DNA from: Clostridia bacterium
GTDB lineage: Bacteria; Bacillota; Limnochordia; DTU080; RSA5
Length of the DNA: 48,582 nt
Direction of reading: 5' to 3'
NCBI GenBank assembly: GCA_002919235.1
Contig: PKEX01000029.1
Location: forward strand, 1 to 48,582
Part shown: piece by piece, positions 17,281 through 25,012 of the stretch
How positions within the stretch are numbered: position 1 is the first letter of the stretch
Layout: the number at the start of each line of letters is the position of its first letter
Translations under genes and position numbers: made by a program
Notes under the pieces: model-generated
Told to the model about the DNA's origin: nothing
What the model saw: only the letters and a program-made list of their open reading frames with translations
Database searches by the model: none

Positions 17281-17664
17281 GTGAGCGGTGCGCTTGGGCG
17301 CCACATCCTGTGCGAGGCGTTTGGTTGTGACCCCGGTCTCCTCAACGACCGCCGCGAGGTAGAGCGCATCATGGTGCAGGCAGCGCTGGAGGCCGGCGCC
17401 GAGGTGCGGGAGGTGGCTTTCCACCAGTTCAGCCCGCAAGGCGTCAGCGGCGTCGTGGTCATTTCCGAATCGCACCTCGCCATCCACACGTGGCCTGAAA
17501 TTGGGTTCGCCGCCATCGACGTGTTCACGTGCGGCGACTCGGTGGATCCGTGGGAAGCCTGCAACTTCCTGATCCGCAGTTTCAAGGCGCAAAACGCCAC
17601 CACCACCGAGGTCAAGCGGGGCGTGTTCCGGCACGAACCGGTTGGCCAGTTCGCCGAGACCTGA
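17281..17664 (+). CDS. speD: S-adenosylmethionine decarboxylase proenzyme
   Basis: A 127-residue class 1B AdoMetDC that supplies decarboxy-SAM for spermidine synthesis. The self-cleavage site is Glu-Ser in VVISESHLAIHTWPE (Ser near residue 63), which yields the pyruvoyl group; the downstream AIDVFTCGD holds the catalytic cysteine. The length matches the short bacterial/archaeal form. The GTG start follows AAAGGAGG. It is monocistronic between its own promoter and a good terminator; no speE is nearby. Confidence 0.94.
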   Translation: MSGALGRHILCEAFGCDPGLLNDRREVERIMVQAALEAGAEVREVAFHQFSPQGVSGVVVISESHLAIHTWPEIGFAAIDVFTCGDSVDPWEACNFLIRSFKAQNATTTEVKRGVFRHEPVGQFAET

Positions 17665-17712
17665 CTGGGGAGGCATGGACCATCCCGGCTCGGGAGGGTA
17701 ATCGGCTTATAG

Positions 17713-17750
17713 ACCTGGATCCGACTGGAGGGCGCGGGTCCAGGTTTTTT
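17713..17750 (+). terminator. speD terminator
   Basis: ACCTGGATCCG pairs with CGGGTCCAGGT (11 pairs, one T-G wobble) around an 11-nt loop and runs into six T residues. A clear intrinsic terminator. Confidence 0.85.
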
Positions 17751-17878
17751 CTTCTCTCGCATGAGAGGCCTTGCGGAAGCGGGAATCAACTGGGAAAATT
17801 AAAGGGAAGTATTCCGAGTGGTCGAATGGCGAATGGAGGATTTCCGTACCGCCGGTGAAGGATGGGAGTGATGAAGGG

Positions 17879-18523
17879 ATGAGCGGTGGAGTCCTGGCCG
17901 CCGGCGAGCAGGGGCAGCGGCGGCGAGTCGACTATTCCCAGATGACGGACGAGCAGGTGGTGGCCCTGGCCCAGGCCGGCGACGAAGACGCCGTCAACCA
18001 CCTATTGTATAAATACCAAAAGCTGGTCTATATCTGGACGCGCCCCTACTTCCTGCAGGGCGCCGAGGACGACGACCTGCTGCAGGAGGGCATGATCGGC
18101 CTCTACAAGGCGATCCGCGACTTCTCGCCTGGATCTTCGTCTTTCTGGTCGTTCGCGAAACTCTGCATCACGCGGAACATCATCAGCGCGATCAAGGGCA
18201 CCACCCGGCAAAAGCACATCCCGTTGAACTCGTATACCTCGCTCCACAAGCCCATCTACGACGCGGAAGGCGACCGGACGCTGATGGAGGTCCTGAGCAA
18301 CAACAAGGTGGACGACCCCGAGGCGCTGGTCATCGACAGGGAGAGGCTGTACAACACCCAGAAGCATATCAAAGAGGTGCTGAGCGAATTCGAGTACAAG
18401 GTCTTCCGCCTGTACATCAACGGGCTTTCGTACAAGGAGATGGCTGAGCGCCTCCAGACGCACACCAAGTCCATCGACAACGCCCTGTGCCGGATCAAGA
18501 ACAAGATCGAGTCGCGGTTTTGA
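17879..18523 (+). CDS. sigH: RNA polymerase sporulation sigma factor SigH
   Basis: A 214-residue sigma-70 family protein of the sigma-H type, which directs early stationary-phase and sporulation genes. Region 2 includes NHLLYKYQKLVYI, EDDDLLQEGMIGLYKAIRDF and SFWSFAKLCITRNII; region 4 includes SEFEYKVFRLYINGLSYKEMAERLQTHTKSI and the closing NALCRIKNKIE. The length is close to B. subtilis SigH (218). The ATG at 17879 is chosen because conserved sequence begins soon after; upstream in-frame codons are part of the leader. The FSPGSSSFWSF stretch is unusual, as relatives often read RPFRSFA-like sequence here. Confidence 0.92.
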   Translation: MSGGVLAAGEQGQRRRVDYSQMTDEQVVALAQAGDEDAVNHLLYKYQKLVYIWTRPYFLQGAEDDDLLQEGMIGLYKAIRDFSPGSSSFWSFAKLCITRNIISAIKGTTRQKHIPLNSYTSLHKPIYDAEGDRTLMEVLSNNKVDDPEALVIDRERLYNTQKHIKEVLSEFEYKVFRLYINGLSYKEMAERLQTHTKSIDNALCRIKNKIESRF

Positions 18524-18563
18524 CGCCTCCCCTTGCGCCGGCGGGTGCAGGCGCTCAAGAAGG

Positions 18564-18596
18564 CGCGGCCGGGGTCCCTGGCCGCGTTCGCTTTTT
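18564..18596 (+). terminator. sigH terminator
   Basis: CGCGGCC (18564-18570) pairs with GGCCGCG (18580-18586) around a loop that itself can pair GGG with CCC, followed after a few bases by TTTTT. Confidence 0.7.
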
Positions 18597-18699
18597 CCGT
18601 CCGTCTCACGCCCTCTTCCCGGCGGGAATACGATGGAGCACCTCCGGCCGGTTCAGGCGCGCGCTGCCGGCCGGGACTCAAGCTCCAGGAGGGATGGCC

Positions 18700-18918
18700 G
18701 TGGCCGGCGGGGCGGGATCTTGGACGGCGGTTTTGGGGTTGGTGGCCCTGCTGGCGCTCGCGGCTGCGATCCGGCTCTCAAACGGCGGGGAGGGGAACGA
18801 TGGCTCCCGGAGGGCGGCGGCAGCGGCCGGGTGGGTCGGCGTGGCGGCCCTCATCGCATTCAGCGCCCTGCTCTGCGGCCAATTGATCCGGGAGGTCTCC
18901 CGCTTTTTGGGCGGATGA
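18700..18918 (+). CDS. Small two-helix membrane protein
   Basis: About 72 residues with two hydrophobic helices (AVLGLVALLALAAAIRL and AAGWVGVAALIAFSALLCG) joined by a short Gly/Arg-rich loop, so both ends face the same side. The GTG start at 18700 has AGGAGG exactly six bases upstream; an ATG two codons earlier is too close to that site. No family is recognised. It stands between sigH and ypmA and could be expressed with the latter. Confidence 0.5.
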   Translation: MAGGAGSWTAVLGLVALLALAAAIRLSNGGEGNDGSRRAAAAAGWVGVAALIAFSALLCGQLIREVSRFLGG

Positions 18919-19062
18919 CGAGTGCCGCGGGCGGGCCCTGGGGCGGGATGCGCCCGGGCACGGGGTGGACGGGCCTTGAGCAGCTGATTGGCAAATCTTC
19001 ACGCCCCGTGGCAAGTTGAGGTAGGATAAAGGGGAGCGGAAATCGAAGGGGTTGAATCAGAG

Positions 19063-19242
19063 ATGTCCCAACAGGCGACCGGTCTCAAGGTGATCGGTGC
19101 GCAGACGTTCAGCCTCGACGGCGACGTCCACAAGCTGGTTACCTTCCTCAACCAGACGCTGAAGGACCGCGGCCTCTGCTTCGGGATCAGCAAGCGAGAC
19201 GGCCAGATGCAGCTCACGATTTACGATACCGGCCAGCGTTAG
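19063..19242 (+). CDS. ypmA: YpmA/DUF4264 family small protein
   Basis: A 59-residue soluble protein. The central DVHKLVTFLNQTLKDRGLCFG and the ending LTIYDTG match the pattern I recall for the YpmA family of spore-forming Bacillota (KIVDFLNKTLK, LMFGL, FTIYRT). The function of YpmA is not known. The ATG follows a modest GAAGGGG site. The upstream 144 bp show no gene. Confidence 0.75.
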   Translation: MSQQATGLKVIGAQTFSLDGDVHKLVTFLNQTLKDRGLCFGISKRDGQMQLTIYDTGQR

Positions 19243-19265
19243 CGTATTCCTTCCTGAACTGAGCG

Positions 19266-19456
19266 TATACTAACACCACTCCACGAGCCTTCCTACCGCG
19301 ATCGTTTCGAACGGCGCCCGGAGAGGCGCCGGCGAGGGGGGATGGCCTCCCGGACAGCCAGAATCCCGTCGAGACTTCAACCCGCGCGAACCAAGCGGTA
19401 GTGACGTTCCCCGGTTGGTGCCATCGACTGTTCACGCGCAAAAGGGGGAATCCGCG
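19266..19456 (+). ncRNA. Candidate structured leader RNA
   Basis: This 190-nt stretch holds no gene but several nested complementary pairs: CACCA/TGGTG (19274 and 19416), CTACCGC/GCGGTAG (19293 and 19395), a hairpin CGGCGCC/GGCGCCG with a 6-nt loop (19312-19331), and GGGGGG/CCTCCC with loop ATGG (19336-19351). Together they make a multibranched fold closed by the outer helices. A TATACT box lies at 19266 without a good -35. I cannot match it to a known riboswitch class. Confidence 0.35.
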
Positions 19457-19867
19457 TTGGTCCCTGTTCCCAAGGATGACGTGCTGCGGGCACTGAAGAA
19501 GTTCCGGCGCCTCGCCAAGCAGGATCTGCTGGCCAGTGAGCACACGCCCCGGCCAGAGTTCTGGAGGCGGCAGGCGGAGGCCCGGCGTGAAACATACGCC
19601 GTGCTGATCGAGAGCGTCAGCGAAAGAGGGGTGGACGCCGCGTACGAAGAGGCCGCGAGGGCCTACGCGGGTCTGCCCCTCTTGCGCGAAGGGCAGGATC
19701 CGGCCGTCGACGGTGCGGCCCAAGCGTTCGAGCTCTTCTTCCGGCTCGTGGGCGTCGACGAAAAGGAACTGACCCGGATGCGCAACAGCCGGCGCCGCCG
19801 CAGGGCCTCCGGAGAAGAGCGTCCCTTCCGGCGGGAGTCCTCGCAGGCAGTCGGGGCCGGCGTCTGA
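19457..19867 (+). CDS. Hypothetical helical protein
   Basis: About 136 residues, mainly alpha-helical and charged, ending in a basic run (RRRRRAS). The TTG start is preceded by GGGGGA at good spacing. The core (VLRALKKFRRLAKQDLL, and FWRRQAEARRETYAVLIE) has a regular hydrophobic pattern and third-position GC bias typical of real genes here. No family is recognised. It follows the candidate structured leader, which might regulate it. Confidence 0.55.
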   Translation: MVPVPKDDVLRALKKFRRLAKQDLLASEHTPRPEFWRRQAEARRETYAVLIESVSERGVDAAYEEAARAYAGLPLLREGQDPAVDGAAQAFELFFRLVGVDEKELTRMRNSRRRRRASGEERPFRRESSQAVGAGV

Positions 19868-20000
19868 CGCCCCGCCGGCCTTTTCCTCGCTCCTTCCGGG
19901 GACGCCGGGCGGCGGCGCTGCGCGAAGGGGTCTCAAAGGAGGCACCGCGGAAGGGAGAGGACCGTCCGTCCTCGAAGTGGGGCGGAGAGGTGGGACCCTG

Positions 20001-20333
20001 ATGTGGCGTACGCTAATAGAGCGCCTCTTCGGCCGCCGGCCCGGGAGGCAAAGGGGAAGCATTGTGCCGGGCATCGCCGACGTGGGCGACGCGCTCTTGG
20101 TGACGGTAGAGTGCGACCGCTGCCGCGAGGTGATCTCGGTGCGGCTCCGCAAATCCTCGGATATCCAGCGGAATTACGACGACCAGGGGGCGGAGTTTTA
20201 CGTCCGCAAGACGATTGTAGGAAAGAAGTGCTTCAACCGGATCGATCTCGAACTGGAGATGGACACGGCGTACCGGCCCGTCTCCACTCAGATCCGGGGC
20301 GGAAAGCTCCATCCCGGAGAGAGCTCGGCCTAA
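20001..20333 (+). CDS. Hypothetical protein with a CxxC motif
   Basis: About 110 residues. After a basic N-terminus (LFGRRPGRQRG) comes a beta-rich domain containing CDRCREVISVRLRKSS near residue 40 and a further Cys (GKKCFNRI). The spacing could form a small zinc site with three cysteines. I recognise no family, though proteins of this look occur next to lexA in spore formers. The ATG follows GAGAGGTGGG; a GTG at 19977 is an alternative start. Confidence 0.55.
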   Translation: MWRTLIERLFGRRPGRQRGSIVPGIADVGDALLVTVECDRCREVISVRLRKSSDIQRNYDDQGAEFYVRKTIVGKKCFNRIDLELEMDTAYRPVSTQIRGGKLHPGESSA

Positions 20334-20364
20334 TGCGCTGAACGCCGCGCCGCGGGCTCTCCGC

Positions 20365-20973
20365 TCACCGCACTTTCCGGAAGAGCCCGACCACCTTGCC
20401 CAGGATCTGCACGTCTTTTGCCCGGATGGGTTCAAGGCGCGGGTTTTCCGGTTGGAGCCGGATGTGGTCCGCCTCGCGATAGAAGCGCTTCACCGTCGCC
20501 TCGTCCTCGATGAGCGCGACGACGATGTCGCCGTTTTCCGCGTGAGACTGCTGGCGCACCACCACGAAGTCCCCGTCGAAGATCCCCGCTTCGATCATGC
20601 TGTCGCCCCGCACCCGCAGCATGAACACTTCCTCGTCGTAGTTGGCGAAATCTTTGGGCATGGGGAAGAAATCCTCGATGTTCTCGACGGCGAGGATGGG
20701 CTCGCCCGCCGTCACCTTCCCGACGATGGGCACGTTGATGATCTCTTTCCGCACGATGTCGCGGTCGATCAGCTCGATGGCCCGGGGCTTCGTGGGATCC
20801 CTCCGGATATAGCCCTTTTCCTCCAGTTTGCCCAAGTGGCCGTGGACGGTGGAGCTCGAGCTCAGACCCACCGCCTTCCCGATCTCCCGCACGGACGGGG
20901 GGTATCCCCGGGTCAGCACTTCCCGCTTGATGTAGCTTAGGATCTCGCGCTGGCGAGCGGTGAGGTCCTCCAT
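20365..20973 (-). CDS. lexA: SOS repressor LexA
   Basis: A 202-residue repressor with self-cleaving activity. The N-terminal winged helix ([33 protein letters not shown]) binds the SOS box; the C-terminal peptidase has the Ala-Gly cleavage site in KVTAGEPIL, the catalytic Ser in GDSMIEAGI and the Lys in [10 protein letters not shown]. The ATG is preceded by GGAAAGGGG. The gene is autoregulated, judged from the LexA boxes in the shared intergenic region. Confidence 0.97.
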   Translation of the reverse strand: MEDLTARQREILSYIKREVLTRGYPPSVREIGKAVGLSSSSTVHGHLGKLEEKGYIRRDPTKPRAIELIDRDIVRKEIINVPIVGKVTAGEPILAVENIEDFFPMPKDFANYDEEVFMLRVRGDSMIEAGIFDGDFVVVRQQSHAENGDIVVALIEDEATVKRFYREADHIRLQPENPRLEPIRAKDVQILGKVVGLFRKVR

Positions 20974-21004
20974 GCGCCCACCCCTTTCCGCACTTTTCCC
21001 CGCC

Positions 21005-21033
21005 ATTATAGCACATGCGTTCGAAGGATTCAA
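21005..21033 (-). promoter_or_regulatory. lexA promoter
   Basis: On the minus strand TTGAAT (21028-21033) and TATAAT (21005-21010) have a 17-bp spacer, about 32 bp before the lexA ATG. A partial LexA box lies inside the spacer. Confidence 0.72.
21010..21023. promoter_or_regulatory. Partial LexA box near lexA
   Basis: The right half GTTCG is exact, but the left half (AGCAC) matches CGAAC only weakly. It sits between the -35 and -10 of lexA, so it could be a low-affinity autoregulatory site. Confidence 0.4.
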
Positions 21034-21067
21034 ACAAGAGTTCGGAGAGCAAGAGTTCGGTTGGGGC

Positions 21068-21096
21068 TTGACAAGAACACATGTTCGTGATAGGAT
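21068..21096 (+). promoter_or_regulatory. yneA promoter
   Basis: TTGACA (21068-21073) and TAGGAT (21091-21096) with a 17-bp spacer; a LexA box fills the spacer. Confidence 0.75.
21074..21087. promoter_or_regulatory. LexA box 1 of yneA
   Basis: AGAACACATGTTCG matches the Bacillus-type SOS box CGAAC-N4-GTTCG in all but the first base and lies in the core of the yneA promoter. Confidence 0.82.
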
Positions 21097-21112
21097 CAAA
21101 ACTGCCGGTGGG

Positions 21113-21126
21113 CAAACATGTGTTCG
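21113..21126. promoter_or_regulatory. LexA box 2 of yneA
   Basis: CAAACATGTGTTCG differs from CGAAC-N4-GTTCG at one conserved base. It lies just downstream of the yneA promoter and 17 bp before the ATG. Confidence 0.78.
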
Positions 21127-21142
21127 CAAGGAGGCCCGGACC

Positions 21143-21544
21143 ATGAGAATCACCGCTCTGTCTCGCGCTACGGATGACAGCTCGCCCGGGTACCGGCGGG
21201 AGGCCCGGCGGGCGTGCGAACGCCGGGACCAGGGCCGCACGCCGCGCGCAGCCAGGCGGGCGGCGCTGCTCGCGGGAGTTCTCTTCGGCGCGTGCATCAT
21301 CGTTCTCGGGTTGGGAGCAGTGCTGGACGGGCAGATCGCGGGCCTTTTCGCCAGCGGTGCAGATGAGGGCCGCTACGTGGAAGTGACGGTGAAACCCGGG
21401 GACACCCTGTGGCGCCTGGCAAGGGAACACGGGCCGCAAGGGAGGGACATCCGGGAGACCGTCGACCGGATCCGGACGGTCAACGGGCTTCACCAGCGGG
21501 CTGGGCTGGTACCGGGAGAGCGCCTGTTGATCCCCGTCCGCTAG
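21143..21544 (+). CDS. yneA: SOS cell-division suppressor YneA-like, LysM domain
   Basis: A 133-residue protein with a basic cytoplasmic N-terminus, one transmembrane helix (about 53-73) and an external LysM domain from [14 protein letters not shown] to GERLLIPV. This matches YneA/ChiA-type SOS division inhibitors of Bacillota, which halt septation after DNA damage. It is divergent from lexA and has two LexA boxes, as in Bacillus. The ATG follows AAGGAGG. The N-terminal region is longer than in B. subtilis YneA. Its stop is shared, as the palindrome CTAG, with the convergent recombinase gene. Confidence 0.86.
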   Translation: MRITALSRATDDSSPGYRREARRACERRDQGRTPRAARRAALLAGVLFGACIIVLGLGAVLDGQIAGLFASGADEGRYVEVTVKPGDTLWRLAREHGPQGRDIRETVDRIRTVNGLHQRAGLVPGERLLIPVR

Positions 21545-22746
21545 CGGGACGGGGAGCGGCTTTCGGCCGCTTGCTCCGCGGGTTCGAGGCCCAGCGGGTG
21601 GCGGTCGATGGCGCGTTCGAGATCGGCTTTGCGGACCGTGGTATAGATCTCCGTGGTGGAAAGGTTCTCGTGGCCCAAGAGCTCCTGGATGTAGCGGATG
21701 TCGACGTCGCCCTGCAGGAGCAGCGTGGCAAAGGTATGGCGCAGCTTGTGCGGGCTGAGTTTCTTGCGCTTCTGATTGTCCAGGGCGAGGGCTTCTTTGG
21801 CGTAGCGCTTGATCAACTTCCGCACGGTGGAAGGGTCGATGCGGCGGCGGTGGCGGCTGACGAACAGGGGGACGCCGAGGGCGTCCCTTTCCGCGTCCGG
21901 CCTCACTTCCTTATATTTAAGGATGGCATCGAGGACCACCGGGTGAACGGGGACGTAGCGCTCCTTGCCGCCTTTTCCTTGGAACGAGATGCCCTGGGTG
22001 CCGGGGCCGAAGTCGTCCTCGTTGAGCCGCACCACCTCGGAGATCCGCAGGCCCATGTAGAGCATGACCAGGACGATGGCGTAGTCCCGCGGGTCCTTGG
22101 AAACCACCCGCAGGAAATCCTGGGCTTCTTCCCGTTCAAGGGCTATGGGCAGGCGCCGCTCGCGGCGGATGTCCATATCGTTCAGCTTCTCGAGGACCTC
22201 GGCGGGAACCGGGTACTTCTCCTTGACCAGAAGACCGATGAACCGCCGCAGCGACGCCAGGCGCCGCAGCAGCGTCGCCCGGGAGAGCGACTTTCCCGAT
22301 TCCAGGTAACCGAAATAGCCGACGATGTCCTCCTTGGTGAGCTGGGACAGGTCGAGGTCGAACTCGTCCAGGATGGCCCGGGAGCGCACCTCCAGGCGGT
22401 GCCGGCGCTGCGTGTACCGGGTGTCGAGCAGCTTGCCGCGGGCCTTGGCCAATTCCTCTTCGAGCCGTTCGATCCGCTCGGGATCGCCGCGCCGGATCAA
22501 GTGCCGGCGGTAGCGGACGAGATACAGCTTGAACTGCAAGAGGTCCATGTAGTACGCGTCCCGGGTCTGCTGCGAGCGGCCCGTGAGCGAGTCGATGAAG
22601 TATTCGCATGCCTGGTTGAACGAGACCACCGGTAGATCGCTCCTAAGGTCCGGGCCGCCGGGGCCTCCGGCGGCCGCTTCCGCCTGCATTTCCATCTTCG
22701 AGAGCCGGCCCTCGCTTCCTCTTGTCTTATTCCCGGAAATCAACAT
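21541..22746 (-). CDS. Tyrosine recombinase, XerC/XerD-like
   Basis: Up to 401 residues. The catalytic set is complete: Arg234 (MGLRISEV), Lys258 (QGKGGKERYVP), His333 and Arg336 (SPHKLRHTFAT), His359 (LLGHENLSTTEIYT) and Tyr368. The SAM-like N-terminal core-binding domain starts near residue 43 but carries an insertion of about 45 charged residues (roughly 80-125) that XerC/D lack. It could act in chromosome dimer resolution or be a separate family. The start is uncertain: the region 22744-22749 looks like a -10 box, which would favour ATG 22695 over ATG 22746. It lies where B. subtilis has the serine resolvase gene yneB. Confidence 0.85.
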   Translation of the reverse strand: MLISGNKTRGSEGRLSKMEMQAEAAAGGPGGPDLRSDLPVVSFNQACEYFIDSLTGRSQQTRDAYYMDLLQFKLYLVRYRRHLIRRGDPERIERLEEELAKARGKLLDTRYTQRRHRLEVRSRAILDEFDLDLSQLTKEDIVGYFGYLESGKSLSRATLLRRLASLRRFIGLLVKEKYPVPAEVLEKLNDMDIRRERRLPIALEREEAQDFLRVVSKDPRDYAIVLVMLYMGLRISEVVRLNEDDFGPGTQGISFQGKGGKERYVPVHPVVLDAILKYKEVRPDAERDALGVPLFVSRHRRRIDPSTVRKLIKRYAKEALALDNQKRKKLSPHKLRHTFATLLLQGDVDIRYIQELLGHENLSTTEIYTTVRKADLERAIDRHPLGLEPAEQAAESRSPSR

Positions 22747-22915
22747 TATCAGGAATTCATTCCAGGCGCAAGCCCGGCGCGCGTGAGCTCCCGCCGGCCG
22801 CGGCCGCCCTTGCGGCGCTCGGGCCGCCCCTCCTCGCGGGTCGATTGCGATTCACGACCGCACAGCACCGGCCCAGTGTGCAGGCCAGCTTCGGCACATG
22901 CCGCCAGGCATTTGG
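22747..22915. other. Intergenic region, nothing recognised
   Basis: This stretch separates the recombinase gene from the mnt promoter. I see no gene, RNA or repeat in it beyond a weak TTGCGC/GATAAT promoter reading toward the recombinase (22744-22771). Confidence 0.4.
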
Positions 22916-22944
22916 TTGACGCGCGGCCCGCGCTGGCATATACT
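22916..22944 (+). promoter_or_regulatory. mnt operon promoter
   Basis: TTGACG (22916-22921) and TATACT (22939-22944) with a 17-bp spacer. Transcription from about 22951 leaves a leader of about 195 nt before mntA. Confidence 0.75.
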
Positions 22945-22955
22945 AGTTCCAAGCA

Positions 22956-22975
22956 AAGTTGTAGGGATGCAAAAA
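22956..22975. promoter_or_regulatory. Candidate MntR operator 1
   Basis: AAGTTG-N5-ATGCAA lies at the predicted transcription start and matches 14 of 20 bases of the perfect repeat at 23087-23106. Its place makes it a likely repressor site. Confidence 0.5.
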
Positions 22976-22986
22976 AGTAAGAGCGC

Positions 22987-23094
22987 TGCAACTTTCGCTC
23001 TGGCCCCCGCGGCGAAGCGGCGGTTCTTGCCGCTTCAGGCCGGTGCCGGGCGTCGCCGGCATCGCTGGGGCTTTCGCACACCCCGAAAGTTGCA
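22987..23094 (+). ncRNA. Candidate structured leader RNA of the mnt operon
   Basis: An 11-bp perfect helix (22987-22997 with 23084-23094, core GCAACTTTCG/CGAAAGTTGC) encloses a second helix GCCCC/GGGGC (23003-23007 with 23067-23071), which encloses two hairpins: an 8-bp stem at 23014-23036 and a 6-bp stem at 23044-23061. The result is a compact three-way junction with an asymmetric internal loop. It does not show the conserved bases I know for the yybP-ykoY manganese or NiCo riboswitches. Confidence 0.45.
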
Positions 23095-23106
23095 TGTATG
23101 CAACTT
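23087..23106. promoter_or_regulatory. Candidate MntR operator 2 (perfect palindrome)
   Basis: AAGTTGCAT-GT-ATGCAACTT has two perfect 9-bp arms. It lies 38 bp before mntA and overlaps the 3' strand of the leader helix, so it may work at the DNA or RNA level. The regulator would be the MntR encoded at the end of the operon. Confidence 0.55.
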
Positions 23107-23144
23107 CTCTCATTCTCTAAGGATGTCTGGAGGAGCGTGAGCGA

Positions 23145-24092
23145 ATGACCTGCGGAAGACCGGGCTTCTCACCTCGAAGCGTCACGGCGGTGGCGGCGGC
23201 GCTGGTTCTTCTCTTGGCCGGAGCGCTTTTCTCTCCGTTTTCGGACCGGGCGGAGGCCCGGGTGCACGCCGTGGCCACCACGGGCATGATCGCCGACGCC
23301 GTCCGGGCCGTCGGCGGCGACCGGGTCGACGTGGTGGGCTTGATGGGCCCCGGAGTTGACCCGCACCTCTACCGGGCGTCTCAGGGCGACGTCCGGCGCC
23401 TGGCTTCCGCCGACATCATCTTTTACAACGGGCTTTCCCTGGAAGGCCGGATGGAAGAGATCCTGGAGCGAATGGCCCGCCAGAAGCCCACCGTCGCGGT
23501 GAGCGAGTCCATTCCCGCGGCGCTCCTGCTGGAGCCGGAGGGTTTCGCCGGCCAGTACGACCCGCACATATGGTTCGACGTCGCCTTGTGGAAAATGGCG
23601 GTGGAGCGGATCCGGGACGGCCTGATCCAGGTGGATCCGGAAGGCGAAGCGGTCTACCGCGCCAACGCCGAGGCTTACCTGGCAGAGCTGGACGAGCTGG
23701 ACGCGTACATCCGGCGCAAGGTGGCGGAGCTCCCCGCCCAGAGCCGGGTGCTGGTCACGGCTCACGACGCCTTCGGCTACTTCGGGCGAGCCTACGGGAT
23801 CGAGGTGGTCGGTTTGCAAGGGATCAGCACCGACACTGAGGTGGGCCTGCGGGACATTCAGAACCTCGTGGCCTTTCTCATCGAGCGCCGGATTCGAGCC
23901 GTCTTCGTCGAGTCCAGCGTGCCGCGGCGGGCGCTGGAGGCCGTCATCCAAGGAGCGGCCAGCCGGGGCCACACGGTGGCCATCGGCGGCGAGCTCTTCT
24001 CCGACGCCCTGGGCGAACCGGGCACACCCGAGGGCACCTATGCCGGAATGATGCGCTACAACATCGACACGATCGTGGCGGCGCTCAAGTGA
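23145..24092 (+). CDS. mntA: Manganese-type ABC transporter substrate-binding protein
   Basis: A 315-residue exported binding protein of the cluster A-I family, TroA/MntC branch. The signal peptide covers about residues 1-38; no lipobox cysteine is present, which is unusual for a Gram-positive binding protein. Metal ligands are probably His74 ([11 protein letters not shown]), His141 (YDPHIWFD) and the Glu of FVESSVP with a C-terminal Asp. The [10 protein letters not shown] pattern and lack of a His-rich loop suggest manganese or iron rather than zinc. The ATG follows GGAGGAG. It leads the mntABCD-mntR group. Confidence 0.88.
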   Translation: MTCGRPGFSPRSVTAVAAALVLLLAGALFSPFSDRAEARVHAVATTGMIADAVRAVGGDRVDVVGLMGPGVDPHLYRASQGDVRRLASADIIFYNGLSLEGRMEEILERMARQKPTVAVSESIPAALLLEPEGFAGQYDPHIWFDVALWKMAVERIRDGLIQVDPEGEAVYRANAEAYLAELDELDAYIRRKVAELPAQSRVLVTAHDAFGYFGRAYGIEVVGLQGISTDTEVGLRDIQNLVAFLIERRIRAVFVESSVPRRALEAVIQGAASRGHTVAIGGELFSDALGEPGTPEGTYAGMMRYNIDTIVAALK

Positions 24093-24159
24093 GGACCGGG
24101 CTGCTTTGTCCTCGCCGGCCCCGCCGGCTCACTCCATTTGGAAGGAGGCGCCCTTCACG

Positions 24160-24975
<816 letters not shown>

Positions 24976-25012
24976 CGCGGCCCTGAACTCGTCAAAGCAA
25001 AGGTGAAGCTCC

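Noticed and set aside
17801-17834. Possible SigH-type promoter before sigH (GTCGAAT and GGCGAAT near an AAAGGGAAG)
   Set aside because: Spacing and -35 fit poorly with RNAGGAWWW-N11-12-RNNGAAT, so it was not listed as a promoter.
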